A stretch of 64,000 bases of DNA from Streptomyces filipinensis (GTDB lineage: Bacteria > Actinomycetota > Actinomycetes > Streptomycetales > Streptomycetaceae): contig NZ_BMTD01000001.1 in NCBI RefSeq assembly GCF_014649495.1, positions 947,273 through 1,011,272 of the forward strand, written 5' to 3'. Of the stretch, positions 39,165 through 47,841 are shown piece by piece. The number at the start of each line of letters is the position of its first letter. Within the stretch, counting starts at the first letter, position 1. The translations under genes were made by a program, and so were the position numbers. The notes beneath the pieces are model-generated. The model was not told where the DNA came from, made no database searches, and saw nothing but the letters and a program-made list of their open reading frames with translations.

Positions 39165-40961
39165 TCATCTGCGCGTGCCCAGATGCCTGCGGTGCAGCCA
39201 CTTGGGCAGCCCCGGCGCTTCCAGGAAGCCCTCCGCGCGGGCCGACGCGAGGCCGATGCGCAGCAGGTCCGCGCTCTTCTCGAAGAGCAGGAACCGCGGT
39301 TCCCAGATGGGCCGGTACTTTGCGTTGGCGCGGTACAGCGACTCGATCTGCCACCAGCGCGAGAAGAAGCTGAGCAGCGACCGCCACAGCCTCAGCACCG
39401 GTCCAGCACCGAGGCGCGCGCCACGTTCGAAGACCGAACGGAACATCGCGAAGTTGAGTGACACCTGCGTGATCTCGATCTCGCGGGCCCGCCGCAGCAG
39501 TTCGAGGACCATGAACTCCATCAGCCCGTTCTCGGCGTGCCGGTCGCGGCGCATCAGGTCCAGGGACAGCCCGTGCGGGCCCCACGGCACGAAGGACAGC
39601 AGCGCCCGCAGCCGGCCCTCGGCGTCGGTGCACTCCAGCAGCACGCACCGCCCGTCCGCGGGGTCCCCGAGCCGGCCCAGCGCCATGCTGAAGCCGCGCT
39701 CGGTCGCCCCGTCCCGCCAGTCGTCGGCGCGCTCGACGAGGTACGCCATCTCGCCCGCCGGGATGTCCTCGTGGCGCCGGATCCGCACCTCGTACCCGGC
39801 CCGCCCGACCCGGTTGTAGGCCTGCCGGACCGTCCGCATCGCCCGGCCCTCCAGCGTGAAGTCGGCGACCTCCACGATCGCCTCGTCACCGAGCTCCAGG
39901 GCGTCGAGCCCGTGCCGGGCGTAGACCGTGCCCGCCTCCTCGCCCGCCCCCATCACCGCCGGGATCCAGCCGTGCGCCCGTGCCTCGGCCAGCCACGGGC
40001 CGATCGCGCCCGGCCACGCCTCGGGATCCCCGAGCGGATCACCGGAGGCCAGGCTCACCCCGCCGACCACGCGGTAGGCGACGGCCGCCTTCCCGGTCGG
40101 CGACCACACCACGCTCTTCTCCCGGCGCAGCGCGAAGTAGCCCAGCGAGTCCCGTTCGCCGTGCCGTTCCAGCAGCGCCCGCAGCTGCTTCTCGTCGTCC
40201 TCGGTCAGCGGGTCGACGGCGCGCCGGGAGCGGAACGCGGCGTAGAGCACGGCGAGGACGAGGGCCGTGCTGAGCACGTTGACGGCGACGTTGGCCCAGT
40301 TCGGCGGGTCGATCCCCTGGAAGCGGGACTCCTCGGCGGCCACCGAGACCAGGCGCAGGGTGCCGTAGCGCCAGCGCTCCGGAAAGGTCGAACGGGCCGC
40401 GTCCGGCGCCTGGTTGGTGACGGTCACCAGCACCCCGGCGAGCAGGCTGGCCGCGAGGCCGCCGCCGACGGCGACGGTCGCGGCCAGCCGCGGGTTGGAC
40501 CGGTCGCCCCTGGCGTAGAACTCCCGGCGGCCCACGAGCAGCGCGGCGACGAAGGCGGCCGTGAGGACCAGCGAGATCCAGTTCTGCGCGTACCCCCGGA
40601 TGTCCGGGAACGCCATGGCGAGCGCGAACAGGGCCAGGAAGGAGCCGCTGAGCACGAGGTTGAGGATCCAGGCGGCGCGCTTCCTGCGCCGCATGGTGAT
40701 CGCCAGGAAGGCGGTGAACACGCCGGAGGCGAAGCCGGCCGTCAGCAGGTACGGCGTGAAGAAGTCGTCCTGGTTGTGGCGGCGTACGTCCTGGCCGAGC
40801 GAGACCCAGACCGCGCTGAGGAAGTTGATGAAAGCGACGGTCCGCAGATACCAGACGGCGAAGGCGGCGGCCCGCCGGGAGGCCCCGGTGGACCGCTGCC
40901 CCTCCGCGCCCGGGCGCCCCGGCTCGGCATGCTGCAGCACCGCAATTCGGGCATCTCCCAT
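39165..40961 (-). CDS. Lysyl-phosphatidylglycerol synthase-like protein (DUF2156/MprF C-terminal domain)
   Basis: A 598-residue membrane protein starting MGDARIAVLQHAEP. About six membrane helices fill residues 30-260. The C-terminal soluble domain (about 275-590) has the MprF/LysX double GNAT-like fold, with GGVSLASGDPLGDPEAW, MRTVRQAYNRVGRAGYEV, GFSMALGRLGD and LMRRDRHAENGLMEFMVLELL. Such enzymes transfer an amino acid from tRNA to phosphatidylglycerol and make the membrane more resistant to cationic peptides. It lacks the LysRS domain of mycobacterial LysX, so it must use host aminoacyl-tRNA. Amino acid specificity is unknown. Confidence 0.88.
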   Translation of the reverse strand: MGDARIAVLQHAEPGRPGAEGQRSTGASRRAAAFAVWYLRTVAFINFLSAVWVSLGQDVRRHNQDDFFTPYLLTAGFASGVFTAFLAITMRRRKRAAWILNLVLSGSFLALFALAMAFPDIRGYAQNWISLVLTAAFVAALLVGRREFYARGDRSNPRLAATVAVGGGLAASLLAGVLVTVTNQAPDAARSTFPERWRYGTLRLVSVAAEESRFQGIDPPNWANVAVNVLSTALVLAVLYAAFRSRRAVDPLTEDDEKQLRALLERHGERDSLGYFALRREKSVVWSPTGKAAVAYRVVGGVSLASGDPLGDPEAWPGAIGPWLAEARAHGWIPAVMGAGEEAGTVYARHGLDALELGDEAIVEVADFTLEGRAMRTVRQAYNRVGRAGYEVRIRRHEDIPAGEMAYLVERADDWRDGATERGFSMALGRLGDPADGRCVLLECTDAEGRLRALLSFVPWGPHGLSLDLMRRDRHAENGLMEFMVLELLRRAREIEITQVSLNFAMFRSVFERGARLGAGPVLRLWRSLLSFFSRWWQIESLYRANAKYRPIWEPRFLLFEKSADLLRIGLASARAEGFLEAPGLPKWLHRRHLGTRR

Positions 40962-41122
40962 GGGGCAGGATGATATGGGTGCTGCCCGGGCCAACCGTAC
41001 TTTTCCGGTCGCTGTGGCGTGCGCGCTGTCGCGCGGCCGACCCGGCCGGCAACTCCGTTCCGCCGCACGGGTGCTCGGCCGCGCCGGTGGAGTCCGGCCG
41101 TGCCGGACCGGCCGAAACCCGA

Positions 41123-42283
41123 CTACTCCTCCGTGTCTTCCGGCTCCTTCCCGGACGCGTCTCCCGGCTCCTCCTGGGAGCCCGCCCCCGGCTCGTTCCC
41201 GGAAGGCTCCTCCAGCTCCTTCCCGGAGGCCTCTTCCGGGTCCTTCTCGGGAAGCTCCGCCGCCAGCGCCGCCGCGGCCCGGACCAACGGCAGCGCCAGC
41301 AGCGCCCCGACGCCCTCGCCGACCTTCACGCCCTGCGCCAGCAGCGGCTCCAGGGCCATCCGGTCCAGCGCCTTCGCCTGCCCCGGCTCCCCGCTGTCGT
41401 GCCCGGCCAGCCACCAGTCCGGCGCCCGGAAGGCGACCCGCTGCGCGACCAGCGCGCACGCGGCGGCCACCACGCCGTCCAGGATCACCGGCAGCTTCCG
41501 CACCGCGCACTGCAGCAGGAAGCCGGTCATCGCCGCGAGGTCCGCACCGCCCACGGTCGCCAGCAGCTGCAGCTGGTCGCCGAGCACCGGCCGCGCCCGC
41601 CGCAGCGCGTCCCGGATCGCCGCGCACTTGCGCATCCACGCCAGGTCGTCGATCGCGACCCCGCCCCGGCCGGTCACCACCGACGCGTCGGTCCCGCACA
41701 GCGCGGCGATCAGCACCGCCGCGGCCGTGGTCCCGCCCACGCTGATGTCGCCGAGCACCACCAGATCCGTACCCGAGTCGGCCTCCTCGTCGGCGACGGC
41801 CACGCCCGCGCGCAGCGCCGCCTCGGCCTCCTCCAAGGTGAGCGCGTCCTCGATGTCGATACGGCCGCTGCCGCGCCGCACCCGGTGCCGTACGACGTCC
41901 TGCGGGAAGGTGTCGGGCGCGCAGTCCAGGGCCATGTCCACGACCCGTACGGGCACCTCCTGCCGCCGCGCGAGGACGGACACCGGGCCGGCGCCCTCCA
42001 GCACCGCCCGCACCAGCTGCTCCGCACCGCCCGCCGGACGCGCCGAGACGCCCAGCTCGGCGACCCCGTGGTCACCGGCGAAGAGGATCACCCGCGGCCG
42101 CTCCACGGTCCGGACCGGTACGGCGCTCTGTGCGGCGGCCAGCCACTCGCCCAGCTCGTCGAGGCGTCCCAGCGCCCCGGGCGGCACGATCTGGCGCTCC
42201 CGCAGGGCCTCGGCGTCACGGCGCACGCCCCCGTCCGGGCGCTCGATCAGATCGGTGAAGTCGTCCAGATTAAGCCTGCTCAT
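41123..42283 (-). CDS. cobT: Nicotinate-nucleotide--dimethylbenzimidazole phosphoribosyltransferase
   Basis: Makes alpha-ribazole phosphate for the lower ligand of cobalamin. The 386-residue protein starts MSRLNLDDFTDLIERPDGGV. It has the family segments PRVILFAGDHGVAELGVS, GDISVGGTTAAAV, CGTDASVVTGRGG and the catalytic Glu region GVKVGEGVGALLALPL. An unusual acidic tail of about 45 residues (EKDPEEASGKELEEPSG and similar) follows the fold. That tail is low-complexity and probably dispensable. It is transcribed alone, diverging from the methyltransferase gene at 42417. Confidence 0.95.
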   Translation of the reverse strand: MSRLNLDDFTDLIERPDGGVRRDAEALRERQIVPPGALGRLDELGEWLAAAQSAVPVRTVERPRVILFAGDHGVAELGVSARPAGGAEQLVRAVLEGAGPVSVLARRQEVPVRVVDMALDCAPDTFPQDVVRHRVRRGSGRIDIEDALTLEEAEAALRAGVAVADEEADSGTDLVVLGDISVGGTTAAAVLIAALCGTDASVVTGRGGVAIDDLAWMRKCAAIRDALRRARPVLGDQLQLLATVGGADLAAMTGFLLQCAVRKLPVILDGVVAAACALVAQRVAFRAPDWWLAGHDSGEPGQAKALDRMALEPLLAQGVKVGEGVGALLALPLVRAAAALAAELPEKDPEEASGKELEEPSGNEPGAGSQEEPGDASGKEPEDTEE

Positions 42284-42416
42284 TCGCCGAACAGTACCGC
42301 CAGAGAACGAACGCTTCCGTGCCACATCGCCACCACACCCCGCCGACGTCATTGCACCCAAGATCAGGATCCCATACGTTCCGGTTTGCAGCGGAATGTC
42401 GCACAGGGAGCCGCCC

Positions 42417-43418
42417 ATGCCGACCTCGCCTTCCACACCGACGCCCCTCCCTCGCGAGGGGCGCCCCCAGCGGTCCTCCGACCCCTTCCTCGAACCGCGC
42501 CGCGAGAACTGCCCCTGGTGCGGCTCCGGACGGCTGCGCGCCCGGGTGCGGGCGCGCGATCCCCTGCGGCACCGGCCGGGCAGGTTCGTCGTCGACAAGT
42601 GCCGTGACTGCGCCCACGTCTTCCAGAATCCCCGGCTCACCGCGGAGGGGTTCGCCTTCTTCCACCGGGACTTCTACGAACGGCACCTGGAGGAGTTCAC
42701 CGCCCGCGTGCTGTCCGCCCGCGCGGTCCAGCGCCGGCACCGCGACACCGCCCGCAAGCTGTCGGCGCTGGCCGAGGCGGAGAGCTGGCTGGACGTGGGC
42801 ACGGGCCACGCCCGCTTCCCCGAGGCGGCGAAGGAGTTCTTCCCGTACACGAGCTTCGACGGCCTGGACCCGACGGCCCGGGTGCAGCAGGCCCAGCTGG
42901 AGGAGCGGGTCGAGGAGGCCCACCGCGGCTACCTCTCCACCCCGCAGATGGCGGCCCGGCTGCGCAACCGCTACGACGTGGTCAGCATGTTCCGCCATGT
43001 CGAGCACGCGCCCGACCCGCGCGCCGAACTCCGCGCGGCCCTGACGGTCCTGCGCCCCGGCGGCCACCTCGTCGTGGAAGTCGCCGACCCGCGCAGCGCG
43101 TTCGCCGCCCTGCTCGGCAGATGGTGGCTGCCCTTCGGCCAGCCCCGCCACCTGCACCTGATGCCGCTGGCGAACCTGCGCGCGGAGCTGGAGTCCCTGG
43201 GCTGCACGATCCTCGTCACGGACCGCAGCGCGCCGCACATCCCCTACGACCTCTCCGGCGCCGTCGCCCTGGCCTCGGCGCGCCATCCCCTGCTGAGGAC
43301 GGCCGCGGCGCCGTTGCTGGACGTGGCGGCGGCCGCCGACCACGTCCTGGCGCCGTTGCTCCGCCACACAAGGTTCTCGAACGCGTACCGGATCGTGGCC
43401 CGCAAGGACCGTGCCTGA
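42417..43418 (+). CDS. Class I SAM methyltransferase with N-terminal zinc-ribbon motif
   Basis: A 333-residue protein from an ATG with GGGAG upstream. Near the N-terminus a CPWCG...CRDCAH pair forms a putative zinc site (about 34-65), followed by a helical segment. A Rossmann methyltransferase domain then has motif I in AESWLDVGTGHARF and later LRPGGHLVVEVADP. This layout is common in sugar or natural-product C-methyltransferases and in wall-modifying methyltransferases; the substrate is unknown. It lies between cobT and cobU, with no clear link to cobalamin. Confidence 0.85.
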   Translation: MPTSPSTPTPLPREGRPQRSSDPFLEPRRENCPWCGSGRLRARVRARDPLRHRPGRFVVDKCRDCAHVFQNPRLTAEGFAFFHRDFYERHLEEFTARVLSARAVQRRHRDTARKLSALAEAESWLDVGTGHARFPEAAKEFFPYTSFDGLDPTARVQQAQLEERVEEAHRGYLSTPQMAARLRNRYDVVSMFRHVEHAPDPRAELRAALTVLRPGGHLVVEVADPRSAFAALLGRWWLPFGQPRHLHLMPLANLRAELESLGCTILVTDRSAPHIPYDLSGAVALASARHPLLRTAAAPLLDVAAAADHVLAPLLRHTRFSNAYRIVARKDRA

Positions 43419-43428
43419 CCGCGGGTGC

Positions 43429-43470
43429 GTCGCGGCCGGCCGCGCCCTTCCCCGCGCCCCTCCGGGGCGC
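43429..43470 (+). repeat. Copy D of the dispersed intergenic repeat, with terminator-like hairpin
   Basis: A diverged copy (GTCGCGGCCGGCCGCGCCC, then TTCCCCGCGCCCC). It ends in a perfect 7-base stem with a three-base loop at 43454-43470. Being between convergent genes, it probably works as a terminator. Confidence 0.68.
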
Positions 43471-43509
43471 TCGCGGCGGCGTCCTGCCGGCGCGGGCAGG
43501 CGCGCCCGC

Positions 43510-44712
43510 TCAGCCCCGGAGCACGACGGCCTGCCCCGCCACCACCAGCAGCACCTGCTCGCACTCCGCCCCGAACGCCGCGTTCAGCCGCCCGAGTTCG
43601 TCCCGGTACCGCCGCCCCGACGCGGTCGCCGGGACGATCCCCGACCCCACCTCGTTGGACACCGCGACCACGGTCCGCCGAGTACGGCGCACGGCGTCCG
43701 CCAGCTCCCGTACCCGCTCCCGCAGGGACCTCTCACCCCCGCCCGCCCACTCCGCGTCGTCCCACGCGCCCACGGAGTCCATGACGTCCGTCAGCCACAG
43801 CGACAGACAGTCGATCAGCAGCGGCGGCCCGTCCTCGGCGAGCAGCGGCACCAGATCCGTCGTCTCCGCCGTACGCCACGACCCCGGCCGCCGTTCCCGG
43901 TGCACGGCCACCCGCTGCGCCCACTCGCGGTCCCCGCCGCGGGTCCCGCCGGTGGCCACGTACAGCACGTCCGGGAAGGTCTCCAGACGCCGCTCGGCCT
44001 CCACCGACTTGCCCGAGCGCGCCCCGCCCAGCACCAGAGTCCGGCGCGGCACGTCGGGCACGTCCTCGTACGCCCCGACCGCCAGCGTCGTACCGTCGGC
44101 GACCGCCCGCGCCCCGGCCGCCGCCAGCCGGCGCCGCAGCTCCGGGCCGGGCGGCACGTCATGGTCGAGATGGACGGCGACCACATCGGTGGCCGGCCCG
44201 ACGGAGCCGAACGCCCGCAGCCGGGCCAGCGCGTCCGGGCGGCCCACCACGTCCGCGAGGACCATGTCGTACGACTCCGCCGTCGCCTCCGTCAGACCGG
44301 CCGGCGCCCCGCCCGGCGGCAGATACAGCATCCGCTGCCCGTCCCGCCCGGTCACCGCGTACCCGGTGCCGCCCGCGTCCATCGCCACGGCCCGCACCCG
44401 ATGTCCCGTCAGCAGCGCCAACTCCCGCCCGTCCGGCACCCGCCCGGGCTGCGGCAGCCCGGCCGGCACCTCCACCGCCGGCCCGTCGTGCGGATGGGAC
44501 AGCAGCACCTGCCGCACCCCGCCCAGCGAATGCCCGGCCCGCGCGGCCGCGAACGCCGCGCCGGGCGTCAGGTCCAGCAGCAGCTCCCCGTCCACCAACA
44601 CGGCGGTGGCGGCCCGTGTGTCGGGGCCGAGCGCGGTCGCGCAGGCGGCGCAGGGGCAGTCGGGCCGGGGCAGTCCGGCCGGGGCGCCGGTACCGAGCAG
44701 AGTCACTTCCAC
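43510..44712 (-). CDS. cobU: Fusion of a metallo-beta-lactamase-like domain with adenosylcobinamide kinase/guanylyltransferase (CobU)
   Basis: A 400-residue protein from a GTG. The C-terminal 175 residues are CobU, which phosphorylates adenosylcobinamide and attaches GMP. They carry the P-loop LVLGGARSGKS (about 226-236), LLIDCLSLWLTD and SNEVGSGIVP. The N-terminal 220 residues resemble the PhnP/MBL fold (TLLGTGAPAGLPRPDCPCAACAT, LLSHPHDG, VAVHLDHD), but the metal motif is degraded: HPHDG rather than HxHxDH. That domain may be structural or act on a cobamide or phosphodiester. Standalone CobU proteins are about 180 residues, so the fusion is real and in frame. Confidence 0.9.
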   Translation of the reverse strand: MEVTLLGTGAPAGLPRPDCPCAACATALGPDTRAATAVLVDGELLLDLTPGAAFAAARAGHSLGGVRQVLLSHPHDGPAVEVPAGLPQPGRVPDGRELALLTGHRVRAVAMDAGGTGYAVTGRDGQRMLYLPPGGAPAGLTEATAESYDMVLADVVGRPDALARLRAFGSVGPATDVVAVHLDHDVPPGPELRRRLAAAGARAVADGTTLAVGAYEDVPDVPRRTLVLGGARSGKSVEAERRLETFPDVLYVATGGTRGGDREWAQRVAVHRERRPGSWRTAETTDLVPLLAEDGPPLLIDCLSLWLTDVMDSVGAWDDAEWAGGGERSLRERVRELADAVRRTRRTVVAVSNEVGSGIVPATASGRRYRDELGRLNAAFGAECEQVLLVVAGQAVVLRG

Positions 44713-44792
44713 GGATCGATTTTCGCCTGTCTGATCAGGTCTTGCGCTTCCGGCTAGTCTTCCAGCAGGCGTCGGATCACAAGGAGGCCCAC

Positions 44793-45005
44793 ATGACGGC
44801 ATGGACGTGGCGGTTCGAGAAGGCCGACGGGACGGAGGTCCAGCCCGCGGTGCAGCCCGAGGAGTTCACCACGCAGGGGGATGCCGAGTCCTGGATCGGG
44901 GAGCACTGGAAGGCGCTGCTGGAGGGCGGGGCCGACCAGGTACGGCTGTTCGAGGAGAACACCGAGATCTACGGCCCGATGAGCCTGCACGCCGACGCGG
45001 CCTAA
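44793..45005 (+). CDS. Small conserved actinobacterial protein (70 residues)
   Basis: Starts MTAWTWRFEKADGTEVQP with AAGGAGG six bases upstream. It is acidic, with no membrane segment. The pattern WRFE..., FTTQGDAESWIGEHW and VRLFEENTEIYGPMSL looks conserved and folded, and I recall such short proteins in many actinobacteria. Function unknown. It is divergent from the cobU fusion across 80 bases and ends before a hairpin terminator shared with the htrA-like gene. Confidence 0.8.
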   Translation: MTAWTWRFEKADGTEVQPAVQPEEFTTQGDAESWIGEHWKALLEGGADQVRLFEENTEIYGPMSLHADAA

Positions 45006-45024
45006 CCCGGCACGGCGGTGGGGA

Positions 45025-45060
45025 GGGCCAGGGCCCGGGGAACCGCCCGGGCCGTGGCCC
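45025..45060. terminator. Bidirectional terminator between the 70-residue gene and the htrA-like gene
   Basis: A 15-base stem with one internal mismatch and a six-base loop (arms 45025-45039 and 45046-45060). It ends two bases before the stop codon of the convergent protease gene. Confidence 0.78.
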
Positions 45061-45062
45061 CG

Positions 45063-46136
45063 TCACTGCTCGCCCAGCGTCACCTTCGCCGTTCGCTCGG
45101 CGCCGTCCCGCTGGAACGTCACCGTCGTCCGCTGCCCCGGCTTGTCCGCCGCCAGCGCCTCCGAGAGGGAGGTGATGGTGGTGATGGGCGCCTTGCCCAG
45201 CGCGGTGATGATGTCGCCCGGGCGCAGGCCCGCCCTGTCGGCCGCGCCGCCGCTCGCGACGGTGACCACCGCCACCCCGGCGGGCTGGTAGCGGTCGTCC
45301 ACGACCGTGCGCGCGGTGATGCCGAGCGCGGCCCGCCCCGAGTCCACGACCTTGCCCTTCTCGACGATCTGGCCGGCGACCGTCCTCACCATGGACGCGG
45401 GGATGGCGAACCCGATGCCCGGCGCCGCGCTGCCCCCGAGGTCGGGGTCGGCGGCGGCGAGCGTCGGGATGCCGATGACCTGCCCGGCCAGGTTCACCAG
45501 CGCACCGCCGCTGTTGCCGGGGTTGATGGCGGCCGAGGTCTGCACCATGTTCGCGATCGTCGCGCCCGTACCCCCGCCCGCGCTGCCCTCGCTGACGGTC
45601 CGCCCGGTCGCCGAGACGATGCCCTGGGTCACGCTGGAGGACAGCCCGAGCGGCGAGCCCATGGCCAGCACGATCTGGCCGACCTCCACCGTCTCGGAGT
45701 CCCCCAACACCGCCGCCTTCAGCCCGGCCGGCACCTTGTCCAGCTTGATCACGGCCAGGTCCTGCTCGGGGTAGGAGTACACCAGGCGCGCGGTGAGCGG
45801 CTCCTCGCTGTTGGCCGTGGTCACCTTGAAGGTCTTCTCCGACTGGACCACGTGCGCGTTGGTGACGATGTGCCCCTTGTCGTCGTAGACCACGCCCGAG
45901 CCCAGGCCGTGACTCGCCTGGATCTGCACGACCGACGGCAGGACCTCCCTGATGACCTTCTGGTACTGGGCCTGCAGATCGCTCACGGCCATCGGCACCG
46001 CCGCCCCCGTCGGCGCGGCGGTGTCCTGGCCGGCCGGAGCGGCGGAGCCGGTGCAGCCGGCGGCGAGGGCCGCGCAGCACACGAGCACGACGGCGGACAC
46101 GGCCTTCCGGAGGGCACGGGCGAGGGAAGCGTCCAT
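45063..46136 (-). CDS. Lipoprotein HtrA/DegP-like serine protease with PDZ domain
   Basis: A 357-residue exported protease. The lipoprotein signal ends ALAAGC, with the lipidated Cys28. The trypsin-like domain (about 60-250) has the triad His95 (VTNAHVV), Asp126 (EQDLAVI) and Ser209 (INPGNSGG). A PDZ domain (about 262-350) contains GVAVVTVASGGAADRAGLRPGDII. HtrA-type proteases degrade or refold damaged envelope proteins. It follows the methyltransferase gene by 56 bases on the same strand. Most streptomycete HtrA-like proteins have one membrane helix, so lipid anchoring is a minor variation. Confidence 0.93.
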   Translation of the reverse strand: MDASLARALRKAVSAVVLVCCAALAAGCTGSAAPAGQDTAAPTGAAVPMAVSDLQAQYQKVIREVLPSVVQIQASHGLGSGVVYDDKGHIVTNAHVVQSEKTFKVTTANSEEPLTARLVYSYPEQDLAVIKLDKVPAGLKAAVLGDSETVEVGQIVLAMGSPLGLSSSVTQGIVSATGRTVSEGSAGGGTGATIANMVQTSAAINPGNSGGALVNLAGQVIGIPTLAAADPDLGGSAAPGIGFAIPASMVRTVAGQIVEKGKVVDSGRAALGITARTVVDDRYQPAGVAVVTVASGGAADRAGLRPGDIITALGKAPITTITSLSEALAADKPGQRTTVTFQRDGAERTAKVTLGEQ

Positions 46137-46192
46137 GCCCCGAGTCTCACCGGGCGATGATCATCCGGCCCGCGCTGCTCCGCCGAACGGTC

Positions 46193-46981
46193 TCAGCCGC
46201 GTACACCGCACAGGTGCAGCAGCGCGGCCATCCCGCGGTAGGGGTCCGTGCGCCCCGCCCGCTCCTCGGCCGCCAGCAGCGTCTCCAGGTCGTCCGGTAT
46301 CGGCGCGTCGTCCGCCGCGGTGTCCGTGAAGACCCGGACGCCGTACCACGCGTGCAGCGGGGCCGCGATCCCGGCGAGCGTGGCGGTGAGCGCCGACAGC
46401 CGGTCGGCCCGTACGTCCAGGCCCAGACGGTTGCGGTAGGCGGTGGTGTCGAAGGCGGCCAGCGCGCCCGCCCAGTCACCGGCGAGACCCGGCCGCATGG
46501 CGAGCGCGTCGCCGTTGCGGACCAGCAGGGAGAGGAGTCCGCCGGGCGCCAGCATCCGGGCCAGCCCCGCCACCAGCGGGTCGGGCTCCTCCACGTACAT
46601 CAGCACCCCGTGGCACAGCACCACGTCGAAGCTGCCCGGCAGGAAGTGCACACCGGTGTCCCGCCCGTCGCCCTGCACCAGCCGGACCCGCTCGCGGATG
46701 CCCTCCGGCTGCGCGGCCAGCGCCTCACGCGCGGCGGCGATCATCGTCGCGTCCTGCTCGACCCCGGTCACCTGATGACCGAGCCGGGCCAGCCGCAGCG
46801 CCTGCGTGCCCTGACCCATCCCGACGTCGAGCACCCGCAGCCGCTGTCCGACCGGGAACCGCCCGGCTATCTGCTCGTCGAGCTGCCGGGCCACCAGCTC
46901 CTGCCGTACGACATCACGCAGGTGGCCCAGCTTGTCCAGCCACGCGTGTGCCGCACCCCCGGTGAAAGCGTCAGCGCTCAG
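46193..46981 (-). CDS. Class I SAM-dependent methyltransferase, probable CTG start
   Basis: A 262-residue methyltransferase with motif I LRVLDVGMGQGTQALRLA, then GVEQDATMIAAAREAL, and motif IV in FDVVLCHGVLMYVEEPDPL. The natural N-terminus appears to be MSADAFTGGAAHAWLDKLG. The only codon that fits is CTG at 46979-46981, with GGAGAG six bases upstream, overlapping the upstream DUF3043 stop as CTGA. The next in-frame GTG (in RDVVRQ) would remove conserved sequence, and starts further upstream would overlap DUF3043 by about 190 bases. Substrate unknown; the fold is close to small-molecule and CmoA-like methyltransferases. Confidence 0.82.
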   Translation of the reverse strand: MSADAFTGGAAHAWLDKLGHLRDVVRQELVARQLDEQIAGRFPVGQRLRVLDVGMGQGTQALRLARLGHQVTGVEQDATMIAAAREALAAQPEGIRERVRLVQGDGRDTGVHFLPGSFDVVLCHGVLMYVEEPDPLVAGLARMLAPGGLLSLLVRNGDALAMRPGLAGDWAGALAAFDTTAYRNRLGLDVRADRLSALTATLAGIAAPLHAWYGVRVFTDTAADDAPIPDDLETLLAAEERAGRTDPYRGMAALLHLCGVRG

Positions 46982-47574
46982 GGCCGCTCTCCGCGCTTGA
47001 CCTGCGGCTTCGGCAGCCGGAGCCGGCGCATCTGGAGAGAGCGCATCAGGGCGTAGGCGACGGCGCCTCGCGTGTTCTCGTCCGGGAAGCGCTCCTTGAG
47101 CCGCTTCTTCAGCCGGAACCCGCTGATCGCCGCGTCCACCACGATCAGCACGATCACCACGAGCCACAGCAGCAGCGCGATCGACTGGATCGCCGGCACC
47201 CGCACCACGCTGAGCACGAGGATCACCACGGCGAGTGGCAGGAAGAACTCCGCCACGTTGAACCGCGAGTCCACCCAGTTGCGGGCGAACTTGCGGACCG
47301 GGCCCTTGTCCCGGGCGGGCAGATAGCGCTCGTCACCACTGGCCAGCGCCTGGCGCTGCCGCTCCAGGGCCTGGCGCCGGTCCTCGCGCTGGCGCTTCGC
47401 GGCCTCCTTGCGGTTGGTGGGCGTCTTGGCCACGCTGCGCCGCTGGGACTGGGCCTCACTGCGCTTGGGCGTGGGCCTGCCCTTCGGGGCCTGCGGGTCA
47501 CGGGGCTGCTTGGAGAGGACCACCGGCGTCTTGTCGGTGGAGGCCTTCTCGTCCTTGGCACGGCTACGGAACAC
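46978..47574 (-). CDS. DUF3043 membrane protein
   Basis: A 198-residue actinobacterial membrane protein. The N-terminal 80 residues are basic and disordered (KGRPTPKRSEAQSQRRS, then RKEAAKRQREDRRQALERQRQAL). Two membrane helices at about 112-130 and 134-154 follow, then a basic tail. I start it at the GTG of VFRSRAKDEKA. The ten codons upstream to an ATG at 47604 include a rare TTA leucine codon, and a -10-like TACCCT lies eight bases before the GTG, suggesting leaderless translation. Function unknown. It is translationally coupled to the methyltransferase and diverges from pspA. Confidence 0.83.
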   Translation of the reverse strand: MFRSRAKDEKASTDKTPVVLSKQPRDPQAPKGRPTPKRSEAQSQRRSVAKTPTNRKEAAKRQREDRRQALERQRQALASGDERYLPARDKGPVRKFARNWVDSRFNVAEFFLPLAVVILVLSVVRVPAIQSIALLLWLVVIVLIVVDAAISGFRLKKRLKERFPDENTRGAVAYALMRSLQMRRLRLPKPQVKRGERP

Positions 47575-47841
47575 AAAACCCAAGGGTAAGGGCTGCACCG
47601 GCATGGACCCCAGTCCGGCGGGGAACGATCCGGCAACACCGGACGTCTGTAGGGGGACAGAGGGGGCGTTCGGCCAGGGGGGTCACCTACTCCTCACGCC
47701 GGAGCGGTACCGTCCGCAGTCGTCCTTGGGGATGAGCGCATCACTCCCCGGACAGTGCGGTAATGGAGTCAGGGCCCGTACTGTGGGTCCTGTCGCAGGA
47801 TCTGTGAGCTGGAGTCCGTCAGAAGGGGGCGCGCGAAGCCC

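Noticed and set aside
36837..44712. Search for a cobalamin riboswitch near cobS, cobT and cobU
   Set aside because: I saw no recognisable B12-box-like conserved segment in the gaps at 37623-37682, 42284-42416 or 44713-44792, and the gaps are too short for a full element.
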